64,000 bases of DNA from Rhodoflexus caldus. GTDB taxonomy: Bacteria; Bacteroidota; Bacteroidia; Cytophagales; Thermoflexibacteraceae. Location: NCBI RefSeq assembly GCF_021206925.1, contig NZ_JAJPRF010000004.1:276453-340452 (forward strand), in the 5' to 3' direction. Within the stretch, counting starts at the first letter, position 1. Each line of letters starts with the position of its first letter. The notes under the pieces are model-generated. The model saw nothing but the letters and a program-made list of their open reading frames with translations, was not told the DNA's origin and searched no databases. Below, one piece after another: positions 27,830 to 38,047 of this stretch. The translations under genes and the position numbers were made by a program.

Positions 27830-28216
27830 CTAAGCCGCAGAGTGCGCGGCCTGATGCTGCTGCAAGAGCCATTTCAGGCTTTCCTCGGGTGTATTAAACA
27901 GCTTGATATCGCGCCTGCCCGCAAAGAGGAAAATAGAGTTCAACATGAGTTTGGTCAGGTCGTTAAAACCGCATACGGACGATGCCAGAATATGCGGCTT
28001 GTTATCGCGTGACATTTCCTTGGCATAGGCTATCAAATCGCTGTTGTAGCGGGCATTGGTAACATTAATCAGGCTTAAAACCGACTTAGGCGGACGGTGT
28101 TTGCAATTTTCACGGCATTGCCGCAGGGCTTCCAATCCTTTTTCCGGCGTAGCATCACTCAAATCGGTATAGAGAATTTCTACTCCTTCATGGACAATAA
28201 ATCGGCTGTAAATCAT
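27830..28216 (-). CDS. SpoIIAA/STAS-like protein
   Basis: The 128-residue protein resembles the SpoIIAA-like/STAS fold: start VHEGVEILYTDLSD, central VLSLINVTNA strand, a helix with YAKEMSRDNKP and C-terminal LFNTPEESLKWLLQ. It has no catalytic motif. The family is thought to act in protein-protein switching. The N-terminal extension to 28285 is not conserved-looking, so I chose the ATG at 28216. See 5155-5604 for a similar protein. Confidence 0.65.
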   Translation of the reverse strand: MIYSRFIVHEGVEILYTDLSDATPEKGLEALRQCRENCKHRPPKSVLSLINVTNARYNSDLIAYAKEMSRDNKPHILASSVCGFNDLTKLMLNSIFLFAGRRDIKLFNTPEESLKWLLQQHQAAHSAA

Positions 28217-28327
28217 AGCGTAGGCGTTTGTTTCAATATGCGTTATTGGCTGTGGAAGATAGTTTTTTCTACGTGATTTTGCCAAAGATTGTTTATTTTG
28301 TTTCCGCTAAAACAACCAAACTTCACT

Positions 28328-31018
28328 ATGCAACCCCATCAACTCTCGCCTGAGGATGTTTTACAACACCTGCAAACGTTTCGCAGCGGCCTTTCCGACA
28401 AAGAAGTACAAGCACGCCGCAGGCAATATGGCTACAACGAAATCCCCGAAGCAGGCAGGCAACACTGGGCACTGATTTTTCTCAAACAGTTTAAAAGTCT
28501 TTTGGTATTTATTCTGCTCGGTGCGGCTGCCATTTCTTGGGCAACGGGGCACGAGGCGGATATGTACGTGATTCTGGCAGTGATTGTTATCAACGCAAGT
28601 ATCGGTTTTGCGCAGGAAATCCGCGCGGAGAATGCGGTAGCCTCGCTTAAAAGTATGCTTGTGCCGCTGGCAAAGGCATTGCGCAACAACGAAAAAGTAA
28701 CACTGCCTGCCCGCGAACTTGTGCCGGGCGACATCATCATTTTGGAAGAAGGCGACAGTATCCCTGCCGATGCGCGTCTGATAGAGGCCAAAAACCTGCG
28801 CGCCATAGAAGCACCGCTCACGGGCGAATCGGTTCCCGTACAGAAAACAACGGAAAGCCTGCCTGCCGAAACTCCGATGGCAGACCGCCGCAACATGCTC
28901 TACAAAGGCACTTTCATTGCGGGCGGCTATGCGCTGGCAGTGGTTACGGGCACAGGCATTGATACGGCCATTGGCGAAATTGCGCTGTCGCTCAGCAAAA
29001 TCAAGCCCGACAAAACGAATTTCCAGAAAAAAACCGATGCGCTGGCAAGGCAGATGGCCATTATTGCTGTGGCAAGTGCAGCCCTGCTTTTTAGCATTGC
29101 TTACTTTTATCAACAAGGTACATTAGACGAAGTATTGCTGGTGGCCATTGCTGCCATGGTTTCTTCCATTCCTGCCGGGCTGCCTGCCGTGCTTGCCATC
29201 GTGCTTGCCATTGGTGCCAACCGCATGGCAAAACGCAATGCCATTGTGCGCGAATTTACCGCCACCGAAACGCTGGGCGCAGTTACCACCATCATTACCG
29301 ACAAAACGGGTACTCTGACCCAAAACACGCTCACCGTGCGCAAGGTGCTTGTGCCCGATATGCCCGAATGGGACATCACGGGCGAAGGCTGGTCGCCCAT
29401 AGGCAATTTTATGCACGACGAAACCGTGATTGACCCCAAGGACGTGCCTGCTCTTGCCCAACTACTGACCATCTGTGGTTGGAGCAACAATTCGGACATT
29501 CAACACGATAAAGAAAAGGACAGCTACAAACTTATTGGCGACCCGACCGAAGGAGCACTTTTGGCATTGGCACGCAAGGGCGGCTTCTTTCCCAAACAAG
29601 ACACAAGCATTCAAAAAATAGATGACCTGCCGTTTAACTCTAACCTGAAAATGCGCGCCACACTGGTTCAGAACAAAGGCAAGAAACAGTTGCTCGTAGT
29701 AGGCGCGCCCGAAAAGGTGCTAACCAAATCGGTGCAGGTATCCACTGCCGAGGGTATTGTGCCCATGAGCGATGAATGGATGCATCGGCTAAGGCACCAA
29801 ATGGACGAGTGGTCGCTGCAAGCCATGCGGGTAATTGCACTTGCTTGGCATGAAGAAACGGAGGACATTACGCACGTAGAAGAAAATCATTTGCAAAATC
29901 TGACCTTTGCGGGAATTGTGGGCATGATAGACCCGCCGCGTCCCGATGTGCGAGATGCGGTGGCAGCCTGCAAACGCGCCGGTATCCGCGTTATTATGGC
30001 CACGGGCGACCATATCAATACGGCTATTGCCATTTCACGCGCAACGGGCATCATAGACGGCACGGAACAACACCAAATCCTCGCCCTCACCGAGCAGCAA
30101 CTGCTCATGTTGGACGAGAAAGAGTTTGAACAAGTGGTGCACACCACCAACGTATTTGCCCGATTGACACCCCATATGAAACTGCGCATTGCCGAAAAAT
30201 TGCAGGCAGGCGGCGAGCTGATTGCCATGACCGGCGACGGGGTAAACGATGCCCCCGCACTCAAACGCGCCGACGTGGGGGTTGCCATGGGCATTATGGG
30301 TACGGACGTAGCCCGCGACTCTGCCAAGGTTGTGCTGGCAGACGACAACTTTTCTACCATCGTAAACGCCGTTGAAGAAGGAAGAATCGTGTTTACCAAT
30401 GCACGACAGACAAGTTTCTACCTGCTGACTACCAATTTTGCCGAAATTATTACGCTGATTATGTCTATTTTGTCAGGCTTGCCGATTCCGCTGACCGCTA
30501 CGCAGATTTTATGGCTCAACTTAGTAACCGACGGCGTAGGTGATATTTCGCTGGCCACCGAAAGCGGGCACGGCGATATGCTCAACCAAAAACCTGTCAA
30601 TCCGAAGGAAAACATCCTCAATGCCGAAGTGTTCCCTTTTCTGCTCATCAATGCAGGGTTGATGACACTACTCACACTGGCTGCCTTCAAATGGTTTTTG
30701 CCCGACGGTATAAACAAAGCCCGCTCGGCGGCTTTTATCGTAATGGCTTTTTGTCAGTTGTACAATGTGTACAACATGCGCTCGCTGCAACTTTCCATCT
30801 TTGAAGTTGGCTTTTTCACCAATCGGTACATCAACGTGGCGATGATATTTTCGCTTATCGTTCAAGTAGCCATTATAGAAGTTCCGTTATTGGCGCAAAT
30901 GTTCCATTTTGCACCGGTCTCTTTCGGCGAATTTGCCACTTTGGCACTTGCTGCATCGGGCGTATTGTGGTTAGGTGAGTTGTATAAACTGATTCGCTAT
31001 CGCCGCTCTACCAAGTAG
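28328..31018 (+). CDS. Cation-transporting P-type ATPase, type IIA (Ca2+-ATPase-like)
   Basis: The 896-residue protein has all P-type ATPase marks: an N-terminal cation ATPase domain, actuator loop with PLTGESVPV, phosphorylation motif DKTGTLTQN near residue 330, KGAPE-type nucleotide-binding region (VVGAPEKVL), and hinge TGDGVNDAPALKRADVGVAMG. About ten hydrophobic helices frame these. The layout matches type II pumps for calcium or for Na+/K+. It lies at the inner membrane. The ATG at 28328 is chosen because the upstream extension is unlike the family. Confidence 0.92.
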   Translation: MQPHQLSPEDVLQHLQTFRSGLSDKEVQARRRQYGYNEIPEAGRQHWALIFLKQFKSLLVFILLGAAAISWATGHEADMYVILAVIVINASIGFAQEIRAENAVASLKSMLVPLAKALRNNEKVTLPARELVPGDIIILEEGDSIPADARLIEAKNLRAIEAPLTGESVPVQKTTESLPAETPMADRRNMLYKGTFIAGGYALAVVTGTGIDTAIGEIALSLSKIKPDKTNFQKKTDALARQMAIIAVASAALLFSIAYFYQQGTLDEVLLVAIAAMVSSIPAGLPAVLAIVLAIGANRMAKRNAIVREFTATETLGAVTTIITDKTGTLTQNTLTVRKVLVPDMPEWDITGEGWSPIGNFMHDETVIDPKDVPALAQLLTICGWSNNSDIQHDKEKDSYKLIGDPTEGALLALARKGGFFPKQDTSIQKIDDLPFNSNLKMRATLVQNKGKKQLLVVGAPEKVLTKSVQVSTAEGIVPMSDEWMHRLRHQMDEWSLQAMRVIALAWHEETEDITHVEENHLQNLTFAGIVGMIDPPRPDVRDAVAACKRAGIRVIMATGDHINTAIAISRATGIIDGTEQHQILALTEQQLLMLDEKEFEQVVHTTNVFARLTPHMKLRIAEKLQAGGELIAMTGDGVNDAPALKRADVGVAMGIMGTDVARDSAKVVLADDNFSTIVNAVEEGRIVFTNARQTSFYLLTTNFAEIITLIMSILSGLPIPLTATQILWLNLVTDGVGDISLATESGHGDMLNQKPVNPKENILNAEVFPFLLINAGLMTLLTLAAFKWFLPDGINKARSAAFIVMAFCQLYNVYNMRSLQLSIFEVGFFTNRYINVAMIFSLIVQVAIIEVPLLAQMFHFAPVSFGEFATLALAASGVLWLGELYKLIRYRRSTK

Positions 31019-31080
31019 GCAGGTAATTATGGCAGGGTTATTGATAATTTCTCCCAAGTTATCAAACTTTTCATACAAAT

Positions 31081-31470
31081 ATGGCGAAAAATGTATCTAA
31101 GTTGGTGTTATTGGGGTTCTTGATGTTTGCGGCCTCCTGCTCACATCGCTTGGCAGGCACATGGAACATTCAAAAGTATGAAGTCAGTGCGGCCGGGCAA
31201 GCCGGCGCCACTTTGACTAACATTGGCACCATCACTTTCCGCAACAACGGCAAAGGCGTAAAAAACCTGAATTACAACATCTTAGGAGTAGCCAAGGAAG
31301 ACAAAATCCCCTTCCGATGGACAGCTACCGACACCTATGTTACCATAGACAGCAAAGGCTCGGATTTGGGCAAAACGTGGTTGTTCATAGAAAACAAAAA
31401 AAAGTCGCAGGTTTGGAAAGCCACCGACGGAGCCAATCAGGTGCAAATACTGGAATTGCGCAAGCAATAA
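31081..31470 (+). CDS. Lipocalin-like lipoprotein
   Basis: The 129-residue protein has a lipoprotein signal peptide (LLGFLMFAASCS) and a short beta-rich domain starting LAGTWNIQKYEV with a TWxI motif, typical of small lipocalin-like proteins (Lipocalin_4/5-like). It probably sits in the outer membrane or periplasm. The ligand is unknown. It follows the P-type ATPase by 62 bp and is closed by a terminator at 31585. Confidence 0.65.
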   Translation: MAKNVSKLVLLGFLMFAASCSHRLAGTWNIQKYEVSAAGQAGATLTNIGTITFRNNGKGVKNLNYNILGVAKEDKIPFRWTATDTYVTIDSKGSDLGKTWLFIENKKKSQVWKATDGANQVQILELRKQ

Positions 31471-31584
31471 GTTATACAAAAAGCGCAAGTGTTGTGCAGA
31501 GATTTTTTTATGTAAATTACTGGTAAACAGCGACTTAAAACCCGAAAGAAATTAGAGACCCGTCGGTTTTTTGTATAAAGGCCA

Positions 31585-31624
31585 CAAAAAAAGCCGACAG
31601 TTTTTTGAAAACTGTCGGTTTTTT
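31585..31624 (+). terminator. Strong terminator after the lipocalin-like gene
   Basis: A stem with arms CCGACAGTTTT and AAAACTGTCGG around a TTG loop is flanked by AAAAAA and TTTTTT, so it could work in both directions. It sits 115 bp after the lipocalin-like gene and just before the Na/Pi symporter start. Confidence 0.88.
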
Positions 31625-31656
31625 GCATCTTAGAGCATCTGATTTTTTTTGACGCT

Positions 31657-33258
31657 ATGGATTGGAGTGAGATTCAAGTGTGGCCTGTGTTGGCAGGGTT
31701 AGGTTTATTCCTGTTTGGTATGCTGATGATGGAAGAAGCGCTCAAAGCCCTTACCGGGCGCTCTTTTAAGAAATTTTTGCGAAAGCATACCAATAATTCC
31801 ATCAAAGCAGTGCTTTCCGGTGCGCTGATTACAGCCATTTTACAAAGCAGTTCTATGGTATCGCTGCTGGTCATGTCTTTTGCCGGAGCAGGCATTATCG
31901 GGCTGAAAAACGGCATCGGCATCATTATGGGGGCTAACTTAGGCACAACCATGACGGGTTGGTTGGTGTCGCTCATCGGTTTCAAACTCAATATTGGGGC
32001 AGCCATTTTGCCCTTTTTGGCCATTGGCGGCTTAGGGACAATCTTCCTTAAATCGGAAAAACCGGTGCAGTTCAGCAAGTTGCTGATGGGTTTCAGTTTC
32101 CTGTTTTTGGGGCTGGACTATATGAAAAACGGCTTCATGGTATTTGCCACCCACTTTGATTTTAGTTTTCTGCAAGGCAAACCGGGGGGGTTGTTTGTGC
32201 TCATCGGCATGGCCTTGTCCGCATCCATTCAGTCAAGTTCGGCAGCCATGATGATTTTTCTTTCTTCGCTTGCCGCAGGTATGGTTTCACTGCAACAGGC
32301 CTTTTACTTGGTCGTAGGCAGCGACATTGGCACAACCATCACGGCAGTAATTGCAACAGTTCATGGCAACACCATTCGCCGTCAGGTAGGCTGGTCGCAA
32401 GTGGGTTTCAACGTAGTCAATGCATTGTTTGCCTTGCTGATAATGAACGGGTTTTATTACCTCATAACCGATTGGATGGCCATTAAAGACCCTCTCATCG
32501 GGCTGGTAACTTTCCACAGTTTGTTGAACCTGAGCGGCATTATTTTGCTGCTGCCTTTTCTCAATCCCTTAACGCGCCTGCTGGAAAAGCGAATTGTCAA
32601 TGGCAGTGAGCGGATTGCGCACTATCTGGGCGTCGTCAATCCGCAGGAAGGCCACGCAGCAGCCGAGGCATTGCAAAAAGAATCCATCCATTTTATCGGT
32701 CATGCCATTGCGGTCAATGAATATTACTTCCAACTTGCCGCACCGGAGGAGGGCAGCCCCAACGACGCTTATTTTACGCTCAAAAGTTATGAAGCCGAGG
32801 TAGTGGAGTTCTACATGCAAACCCTGCAAAGCGAACTTGCCAAAGAGGAAGCCGTCAAAATCAACAATTTGACGGCCAGCATTCGCAATGCCACCCTTTC
32901 CGTGAAAGATTTGAAAGATACCAAACACAACTTAGACGAACTCAACAATAGCGCAACGGACATCCTCTATCAGTTCTATCAGAAGTTGCAGAGCAATCAG
33001 CAGCATTTTTACAACGAAATAAAGACCCTGCTGCATCATTTTCCACTGATTACAGCCGACGACATTGCCCCCATCAGTCAGGCGCAAGGCAGATTTTATC
33101 AGGATGAGGTTAATGCGCTTTACCGTATTTTTATGGAAACGCAAGAAATGAACATTGCCTCATTGCTCAATACTGTTCGCGATATCAATAACTCCAATGA
33201 GTCGCTGATTCGTTCCGTTACCTACCTGATAGCATCGCCGCCACATGCAGACGATTAA
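31657..33258 (+). CDS. Na+/phosphate symporter family protein with PhoU-like tail
   Basis: The 533-residue protein has two inverted Na_Pi_cotrans repeats with the QSSS motifs (ILQSSSMVSLL near residue 65 and IQSSSAAMMIF near residue 190) and the GANLGTTMTGW and GSDIGTTITAV partners. A cytoplasmic PhoU-like helical domain (about 350-525) follows. It imports inorganic phosphate with sodium, or regulates its export. It overlaps the convergent hemH by 4 bp. Confidence 0.9.
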   Translation: MDWSEIQVWPVLAGLGLFLFGMLMMEEALKALTGRSFKKFLRKHTNNSIKAVLSGALITAILQSSSMVSLLVMSFAGAGIIGLKNGIGIIMGANLGTTMTGWLVSLIGFKLNIGAAILPFLAIGGLGTIFLKSEKPVQFSKLLMGFSFLFLGLDYMKNGFMVFATHFDFSFLQGKPGGLFVLIGMALSASIQSSSAAMMIFLSSLAAGMVSLQQAFYLVVGSDIGTTITAVIATVHGNTIRRQVGWSQVGFNVVNALFALLIMNGFYYLITDWMAIKDPLIGLVTFHSLLNLSGIILLLPFLNPLTRLLEKRIVNGSERIAHYLGVVNPQEGHAAAEALQKESIHFIGHAIAVNEYYFQLAAPEEGSPNDAYFTLKSYEAEVVEFYMQTLQSELAKEEAVKINNLTASIRNATLSVKDLKDTKHNLDELNNSATDILYQFYQKLQSNQQHFYNEIKTLLHHFPLITADDIAPISQAQGRFYQDEVNALYRIFMETQEMNIASLLNTVRDINNSNESLIRSVTYLIASPPHADD

Positions 33259-34280
33259 TTGGCAAGTACCATGTCTTTCAATGCCTGTACCCATCGGGGG
33301 TGATTGTTCAGGCTTTCAACCATTTGCCAGTGTTCCCCACCTTTTTCTTCAAAAAGTTCTTTGTATTCTTCGCCGATTTCAATGGTTGTTTCCAAACAAT
33401 CCGCCACAAATGAGGGGGAAAATGCCAGAATGCGCTTTTTGCCTTCGGCTACCAATTTTTCAATGGTTGCATCGGTGTAGGGCTGAATCCATGGGTCAGT
33501 GCCTAAGCGCGACTGAAAACTCGTGGTGTATTGGTCGGGTGTAAGCCCAAGTTCTTTCGCCAACAGCCGCGAGGTTTCAAAACACTGCGCGCGATAGCAA
33601 AGGCGATTGCCTTCATGATAGACGGCACAGCAATTGGCATCGGTAATGCATCGCTTGTTGGGGTCGGCTTTGCGCAACTGCCGCTCCGGCAACCCGTGAT
33701 AGGAGAATATGACATGGTCAAACGAGTGTTGCTCCATGTATTTACGCCCTAGTTCGGCATACACGGAAATCATGGTGGGGTTATCGGCGTAGGTATCCAG
33801 CAAAGTAACGTGCGGTATTTGCTCCCATTGGCGCAGGCAGCGCATCACTTCGTCGTGTACCGAGCCGGTAGTGGCAGAGGCATACTGCGGGAACAGCGGC
33901 AGCACAATGATTTTACGGATTTGCTCTATACGCAACTTGTCCAGTTCGCTTTCAATGCTTGGGCTTTGGTAGCGCATGGCCAGCCGCACGGTATAGCCTT
34001 CGCCCAACTCTTGTTGCAGCATTTGTTGCACATCCTGACCGTAGAACAGCAGCGGTGAACCGCGCTCTGTCCACAACTCTTTATATACCTTCGCCGATTT
34101 AGGCGCACGGAAAGGTGCGATAATCAGATTGACTAACAGGAATCGTCCCAGCGCACCGATATCTACCACGCGGCGGTCGGAAAGAAATTCGCGCAGGTAT
34201 TTTCGCACATCGGCCGGTGCGGGTGAGTCGGGAGTACCCAAATTGACCAGTAAAACTGCAGTGTGGGGCTTAGTAGGCAT
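33255..34280 (-). CDS. hemH: Ferrochelatase
   Basis: The 341-residue protein has the ferrochelatase motifs: VLLVNLGTPDSP at the start, PLFPQYASATTGSV, catalytic His in FSYHGLPERQLR, and SFVADCLETTIEIGEEY near the end. It inserts Fe2+ into protoporphyrin IX, or into coproporphyrin III in some lineages. The start at 34280 fits the family; an upstream start at 34340 would add 20 unrelated residues. The gene follows icmF on the same strand with a stem-loop between. Confidence 0.92.
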   Translation of the reverse strand: MPTKPHTAVLLVNLGTPDSPAPADVRKYLREFLSDRRVVDIGALGRFLLVNLIIAPFRAPKSAKVYKELWTERGSPLLFYGQDVQQMLQQELGEGYTVRLAMRYQSPSIESELDKLRIEQIRKIIVLPLFPQYASATTGSVHDEVMRCLRQWEQIPHVTLLDTYADNPTMISVYAELGRKYMEQHSFDHVIFSYHGLPERQLRKADPNKRCITDANCCAVYHEGNRLCYRAQCFETSRLLAKELGLTPDQYTTSFQSRLGTDPWIQPYTDATIEKLVAEGKKRILAFSPSFVADCLETTIEIGEEYKELFEEKGGEHWQMVESLNNHPRWVQALKDMVLAN

Positions 34281-34359
34281 GGTTTTCACAGCGGTTAAAT
34301 CAGCGGCAAAATTAGCGGATTTGGATAAAGGCATTTTCAATTGCTCAACTGTTTATTTT

Positions 34360-34395
34360 ATCGGTCAGCCCTTCTGTGGCGCAGGGCTGACCGAT
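34360..34395. other. Intergenic stem-loop between icmF and hemH
   Basis: A perfect 13-bp stem (ATCGGTCAGCCCT / AGGGCTGACCGAT) encloses a 10-nt loop. It is followed by GTTTT on the plus strand and AAAATAAAC on the minus strand, so it is a poor Rho-independent terminator for icmF. It may be an RNA-processing or weak termination hairpin. Confidence 0.6.
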
Positions 34396-34438
34396 GTTTT
34401 GCAACAGATGATGCTTGATAAAGCCAACTTTCGGCGTT

Positions 34439-37400
34439 CTACATATTGCGGCGATATTTGCCGCCAACCTCATATAAAGCCGATGAAATCTGTCCCAAAC
34501 TGCATGTTTTAACGGTTTCCATCAACTCTTCAAAGATGTTGCCGCCGGAAAGTGCCGTTGCCTGCAATTGACGCAATGCGTTTTTGCCCTCATCGGCATA
34601 AGCACTTTCAAAGGCACGCAGCGAGCGGATGGCGTACTCTTTCTCTTCGGTAGTTGAGCGGCGCACTTCGGCGGGGATAATCGTAGGCGAGCCGTTCGGG
34701 TCTAAGAATGTGTTCACCCCGATAATGGGCAGTTCGCCGTTGTGTTTCAGGGTTTCGTAGTACATGCTCTCCTCCTGAATCTTGCTGCGCTGATACATGC
34801 GCTCCATCGCTCCCAATACGCCGCCGCGCTCCGAAATGGCGCGAAACTCTTTCAGCACGGCTTCTTCCACCAAATCGGTAAGTTCTTCAATAATGAACGA
34901 GCCTTGCAACGGGTTCTCGTTCTTGTTCAAGCCCAACTCTTTGTTGATAATCAACTGGATAGCCAAGGCACGGCGTACGCTTTCCTCCGTAGGCGTAGTA
35001 ATGGCCTCGTCGTAGGCGTTGGTGTGCAGGCTGTTGCAGTTGTCGTACAGCGCATAGAGTGCCTGCAAGGTGGTACGAATGTCGTTAAAGGCGATTTCCT
35101 GTGCGTGCAGGCTGCGTCCCGAAGTTTGGATGTGGTATTTCAACTTCTGACTGCGTTCGTTGCCTTTGTACTTGTACTTGATGGCTTTTGCCCAAATGCG
35201 ACGCGCTACGCGACCCAATACCGAATATTCCGGATCCATGCCGTTTGAGAAGAAGAACGACAGGTTCGGTGCGAAATCGTCTATGTGCATACCGCGGCTA
35301 AGGTAGTATTCCACAAACGTAAAGCCGTTGGACAGCGTAAATGCCAGCTGGCTGATGGGGTTTGCACCCGCCTCGGCGATGTGGTAGCCGCTGATGGACA
35401 CCGAGTAGAAATTCTGGACGTTTTTATCTACAAAATACTGCTGAATGTCGCCCATCATGCGCAGGGCAAACTCGGTGCTGAAAATGCAGGTGTTTTGTGC
35501 TTGGTCTTCTTTGAGAATGTCGGCCTGAACGGTTCCGCGTACCTGACGCAGCGTATCGGCTTTGATTTTGTCGTATACTTCGCGGGGCAGCACGCGGTCG
35601 CCCGTAGTACCGAGCAACAGCAGCCCCAGCCCGTCGTTACCTTCGGGCAGGCTGCCCTGATAGGCGGTTTCGGTGGGTTTGAGTTTGGCCTGCACCTCTT
35701 CCAGCAGCCCGTTTTTGCGGATGTAAATTTCGCATTGCTGGTCAATGGCTGTGTTGAGGAACATTGCCAAAATGGCAGGTGCAGGCCCGTTGATAGTCAT
35801 GGAAACCGAAGTGGCGGGGTCGCACAAATTGAAGCCCGAATACAGTTTTTTGGCATCGTCCAATGTGGCTACGCTTACGCCCGAATTGCCCACTTTGCCG
35901 TAGATATCGGGGCGATGGTCGGGGTTTTCGCCGTAGAGCGTAACTGAGTCAAAAGCCGTGGAAAGGCGTTTGGCAGGCATCCCCTTAGAAAGGAAATGGA
36001 AGCGGCGATTGGTTTTTTCCGGGCCGCCTTCGCCTGCAAACATACGCGCCGGGTCTTCGCCCTCGCGTTTGAGCGGGAATACGCCCGCCGTGTAAGGGAA
36101 AAATCCGGGCGTGTTTTCGGTCAGCAGCCAAGTGAGGATATCGCCCCAGTCTTGGTATTTGGGCAGCGCCACTTTCGGGATTTTCAGCCCTGAAAGTGAA
36201 GTTGTATAAAGGTCTTGCGTGATGACTTTGTCGCGTACCTGAAAATAGTACTTGTCGGCGCGGTAGCGTTTTTTAACCTCCTCCCACGATTCCAGCAAGC
36301 GGCGGCATTCGGGGTCTAAGCGGTCGGAAAGGCTCTGATACTGCGCAATCAGGTCTTTGAGGTAATCGGGCTCGCCTTGTACGTACTCAATGGCACGAAC
36401 GGCGCTTTTTTCCTCTCCCTCAGCAACGGTAACATCAATGCGCTTCTGCCCAATGCCTTCGCGCAGGTGCTGAATAGCTCCCTGCAGCTGGTACATTTTG
36501 CGGGCAATGGCGCTCTGTTCTTTAACAAATTGCTTGTATTGGTCTAACGTTTCGCAAATTTCGGCCAAGTAGCGCGTGCGGTCGGGCGGAATAATCGGCT
36601 TGGGCAGCGAAGTGAGCGGCGAGTCGCTCTCGCTCATATCGGCATGAATCCAATCCAGCAGGATGCCGCGGCTTTCCATGCGTTCGCGCAGTTTTGCCAT
36701 TGTTTTGCCAAACAGCAAATTGGTTCCCGCATCGTTGAATTGGCTGGCAATCGTACCGAAAACAGGCAATTTTTCGTCGGGCGTATCCCACAAGTTGTGG
36801 TTGCGGCGGTACTGCTTGCGCACGTCGCGCAGAGCATCCAACGAACCGCGCTTGTCAAATTTATTGATAGCTATCAGGTCAGCAAAGTCCAGCATGTCAA
36901 TTTTTTCAAGCTGTGTTTGTGCGCCAAACTCGTTGGTCATCACATACAGCGAAACATCGGAATGTTCAATAATTTCTGTGTCGGACTGCCCGATACCCGA
37001 AGTTTCCACAATCACCATGTCAAAAGCAGCAGCTTTGCAGATGTCAATGGCCTGCTGCACGTGGCGGCTGAGCGCCAAATTGCTCTGACGGGTTGCCAGC
37101 GAGCGCATGTACACCCGCGGGCTGTCGGCGCTGTTCATGCGGATGCGGTCGCCTAACAGTGCGCCGCCTGTTTTGCGCTTGGAAGGGTCAACGGAAATGA
37201 CGGCTAATTTGCGGTCGGGATATTCGTACAAAAAGCGGCGAATCAGTTCGTCCACCATGCTGGATTTACCTGCTCCGCCTGTTCCCGTAATGCCCAGCAC
37301 GGGCACATCGGCACGGGGCTGTACGGCCACTTTCGCGTACACTTCGGGATGGTTTTCGGCCAGTGAAATCAGCCTGCCCAAATGCGCGGGGTTGTTCCAA

Positions 37401-37876
37401 TCAATCTTTTTGTGCCCTTCGGTAAGGAAACAGGAAGCCTGCAAAGGGTCAAAATCTGACTTTTGCATCAAGTCATTAATCATGCCTTGCAAACCCATTT
37501 GCCGCCCGTCGTCGGGGCTGTAAATGCGGGTGATACCGTAGGCGTGCAGTTCCTCTATTTCGGTAGGCAGGATAGTGCCGCCGCCGCCGCCGAAAATGCG
37601 GATGTGCCCGCAGCCGCGTTCCTGCAAAAGGTCATAGATGTATTTGAAATATTCCACGTGCCCGCCTTGGTAGGAAGTGATGGCAATAGCCTGTACATCT
37701 TCCTGAATGGCACACTCCACTACTTCGCGTGCCGAGCGGTTATGTCCTAAATGAATCACCTCCGCTCCCGTCGCCTGCATCATGCGGCGCATCAAATTGA
37801 TGGCGGCATCGTGCCCGTCAAAGAGTGAGGCGGCAGTTACAATGCGGATTTTGTGTTTGGGTTGGTAAGGTAGCAT
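34439..37876 (-). CDS. icmF: Isobutyryl-CoA mutase fused with its G-protein chaperone (IcmF)
   Basis: The 1145-residue protein has, in order, a B12-binding domain (about 8-145, with DGHDAA carrying His22), a MeaB-like GTPase (about 185-430, with [12 protein letters not shown] and NKFDKRGS) and the mutase TIM barrel (about 560-1110, with [27 protein letters not shown] split over the active site). IcmF rearranges isobutyryl-CoA and n-butyryl-CoA with adenosylcobalamin; some also accept isovaleryl-CoA or pivalyl-CoA. The internal GTPase loads and protects the cofactor. The order B12-G-mutase distinguishes it from methylmalonyl-CoA mutase. No cobalamin riboswitch was seen upstream. Confidence 0.93.
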   Translation of the reverse strand: MLPYQPKHKIRIVTAASLFDGHDAAINLMRRMMQATGAEVIHLGHNRSAREVVECAIQEDVQAIAITSYQGGHVEYFKYIYDLLQERGCGHIRIFGGGGGTILPTEIEELHAYGITRIYSPDDGRQMGLQGMINDLMQKSDFDPLQASCFLTEGHKKIDWNNPAHLGRLISLAENHPEVYAKVAVQPRADVPVLGITGTGGAGKSSMVDELIRRFLYEYPDRKLAVISVDPSKRKTGGALLGDRIRMNSADSPRVYMRSLATRQSNLALSRHVQQAIDICKAAAFDMVIVETSGIGQSDTEIIEHSDVSLYVMTNEFGAQTQLEKIDMLDFADLIAINKFDKRGSLDALRDVRKQYRRNHNLWDTPDEKLPVFGTIASQFNDAGTNLLFGKTMAKLRERMESRGILLDWIHADMSESDSPLTSLPKPIIPPDRTRYLAEICETLDQYKQFVKEQSAIARKMYQLQGAIQHLREGIGQKRIDVTVAEGEEKSAVRAIEYVQGEPDYLKDLIAQYQSLSDRLDPECRRLLESWEEVKKRYRADKYYFQVRDKVITQDLYTTSLSGLKIPKVALPKYQDWGDILTWLLTENTPGFFPYTAGVFPLKREGEDPARMFAGEGGPEKTNRRFHFLSKGMPAKRLSTAFDSVTLYGENPDHRPDIYGKVGNSGVSVATLDDAKKLYSGFNLCDPATSVSMTINGPAPAILAMFLNTAIDQQCEIYIRKNGLLEEVQAKLKPTETAYQGSLPEGNDGLGLLLLGTTGDRVLPREVYDKIKADTLRQVRGTVQADILKEDQAQNTCIFSTEFALRMMGDIQQYFVDKNVQNFYSVSISGYHIAEAGANPISQLAFTLSNGFTFVEYYLSRGMHIDDFAPNLSFFFSNGMDPEYSVLGRVARRIWAKAIKYKYKGNERSQKLKYHIQTSGRSLHAQEIAFNDIRTTLQALYALYDNCNSLHTNAYDEAITTPTEESVRRALAIQLIINKELGLNKNENPLQGSFIIEELTDLVEEAVLKEFRAISERGGVLGAMERMYQRSKIQEESMYYETLKHNGELPIIGVNTFLDPNGSPTIIPAEVRRSTTEEKEYAIRSLRAFESAYADEGKNALRQLQATALSGGNIFEELMETVKTCSLGQISSALYEVGGKYRRNM

Positions 37877-37969
37877 GGATTTGTGTTATTTTGGTCAGGC
37901 AAATTTAGGTGGTTTTGACCTGATTAGCGTACTACATTACTTGATGTTTGCTTTGTCATAAAAACGCAA

Positions 37970-37998
37970 GGGCAGAAGCGTTTTGCGTGCTTGTGCCC
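37970..37998 (-). terminator. Terminator downstream of lipB
   Basis: On the minus strand a 10-bp stem with one mismatch (GGGCACAAGC / GCTTCTGCCC, loop 9 nt) is followed by TTGCGTTTTTA. It lies 50 bp past the lipB stop and before icmF, and likely ends the prs-ppk-lipB transcript. Confidence 0.7.
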
Positions 37999-38047
37999 CT
38001 GTGGTAATTATCGGCTATTTGACCAACTGCTTAGTTCGCTATCCGAA

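Noticed and set aside
34742..37523. Several long plus-strand frames opposite icmF
   Set aside because: They are shadows of a very strong coding gene on the minus strand.
37877..38047. Possible cobalamin riboswitch before icmF
   Set aside because: The 170-bp stretch shows only the lipB terminator hairpin and no B12-box-like sequence.
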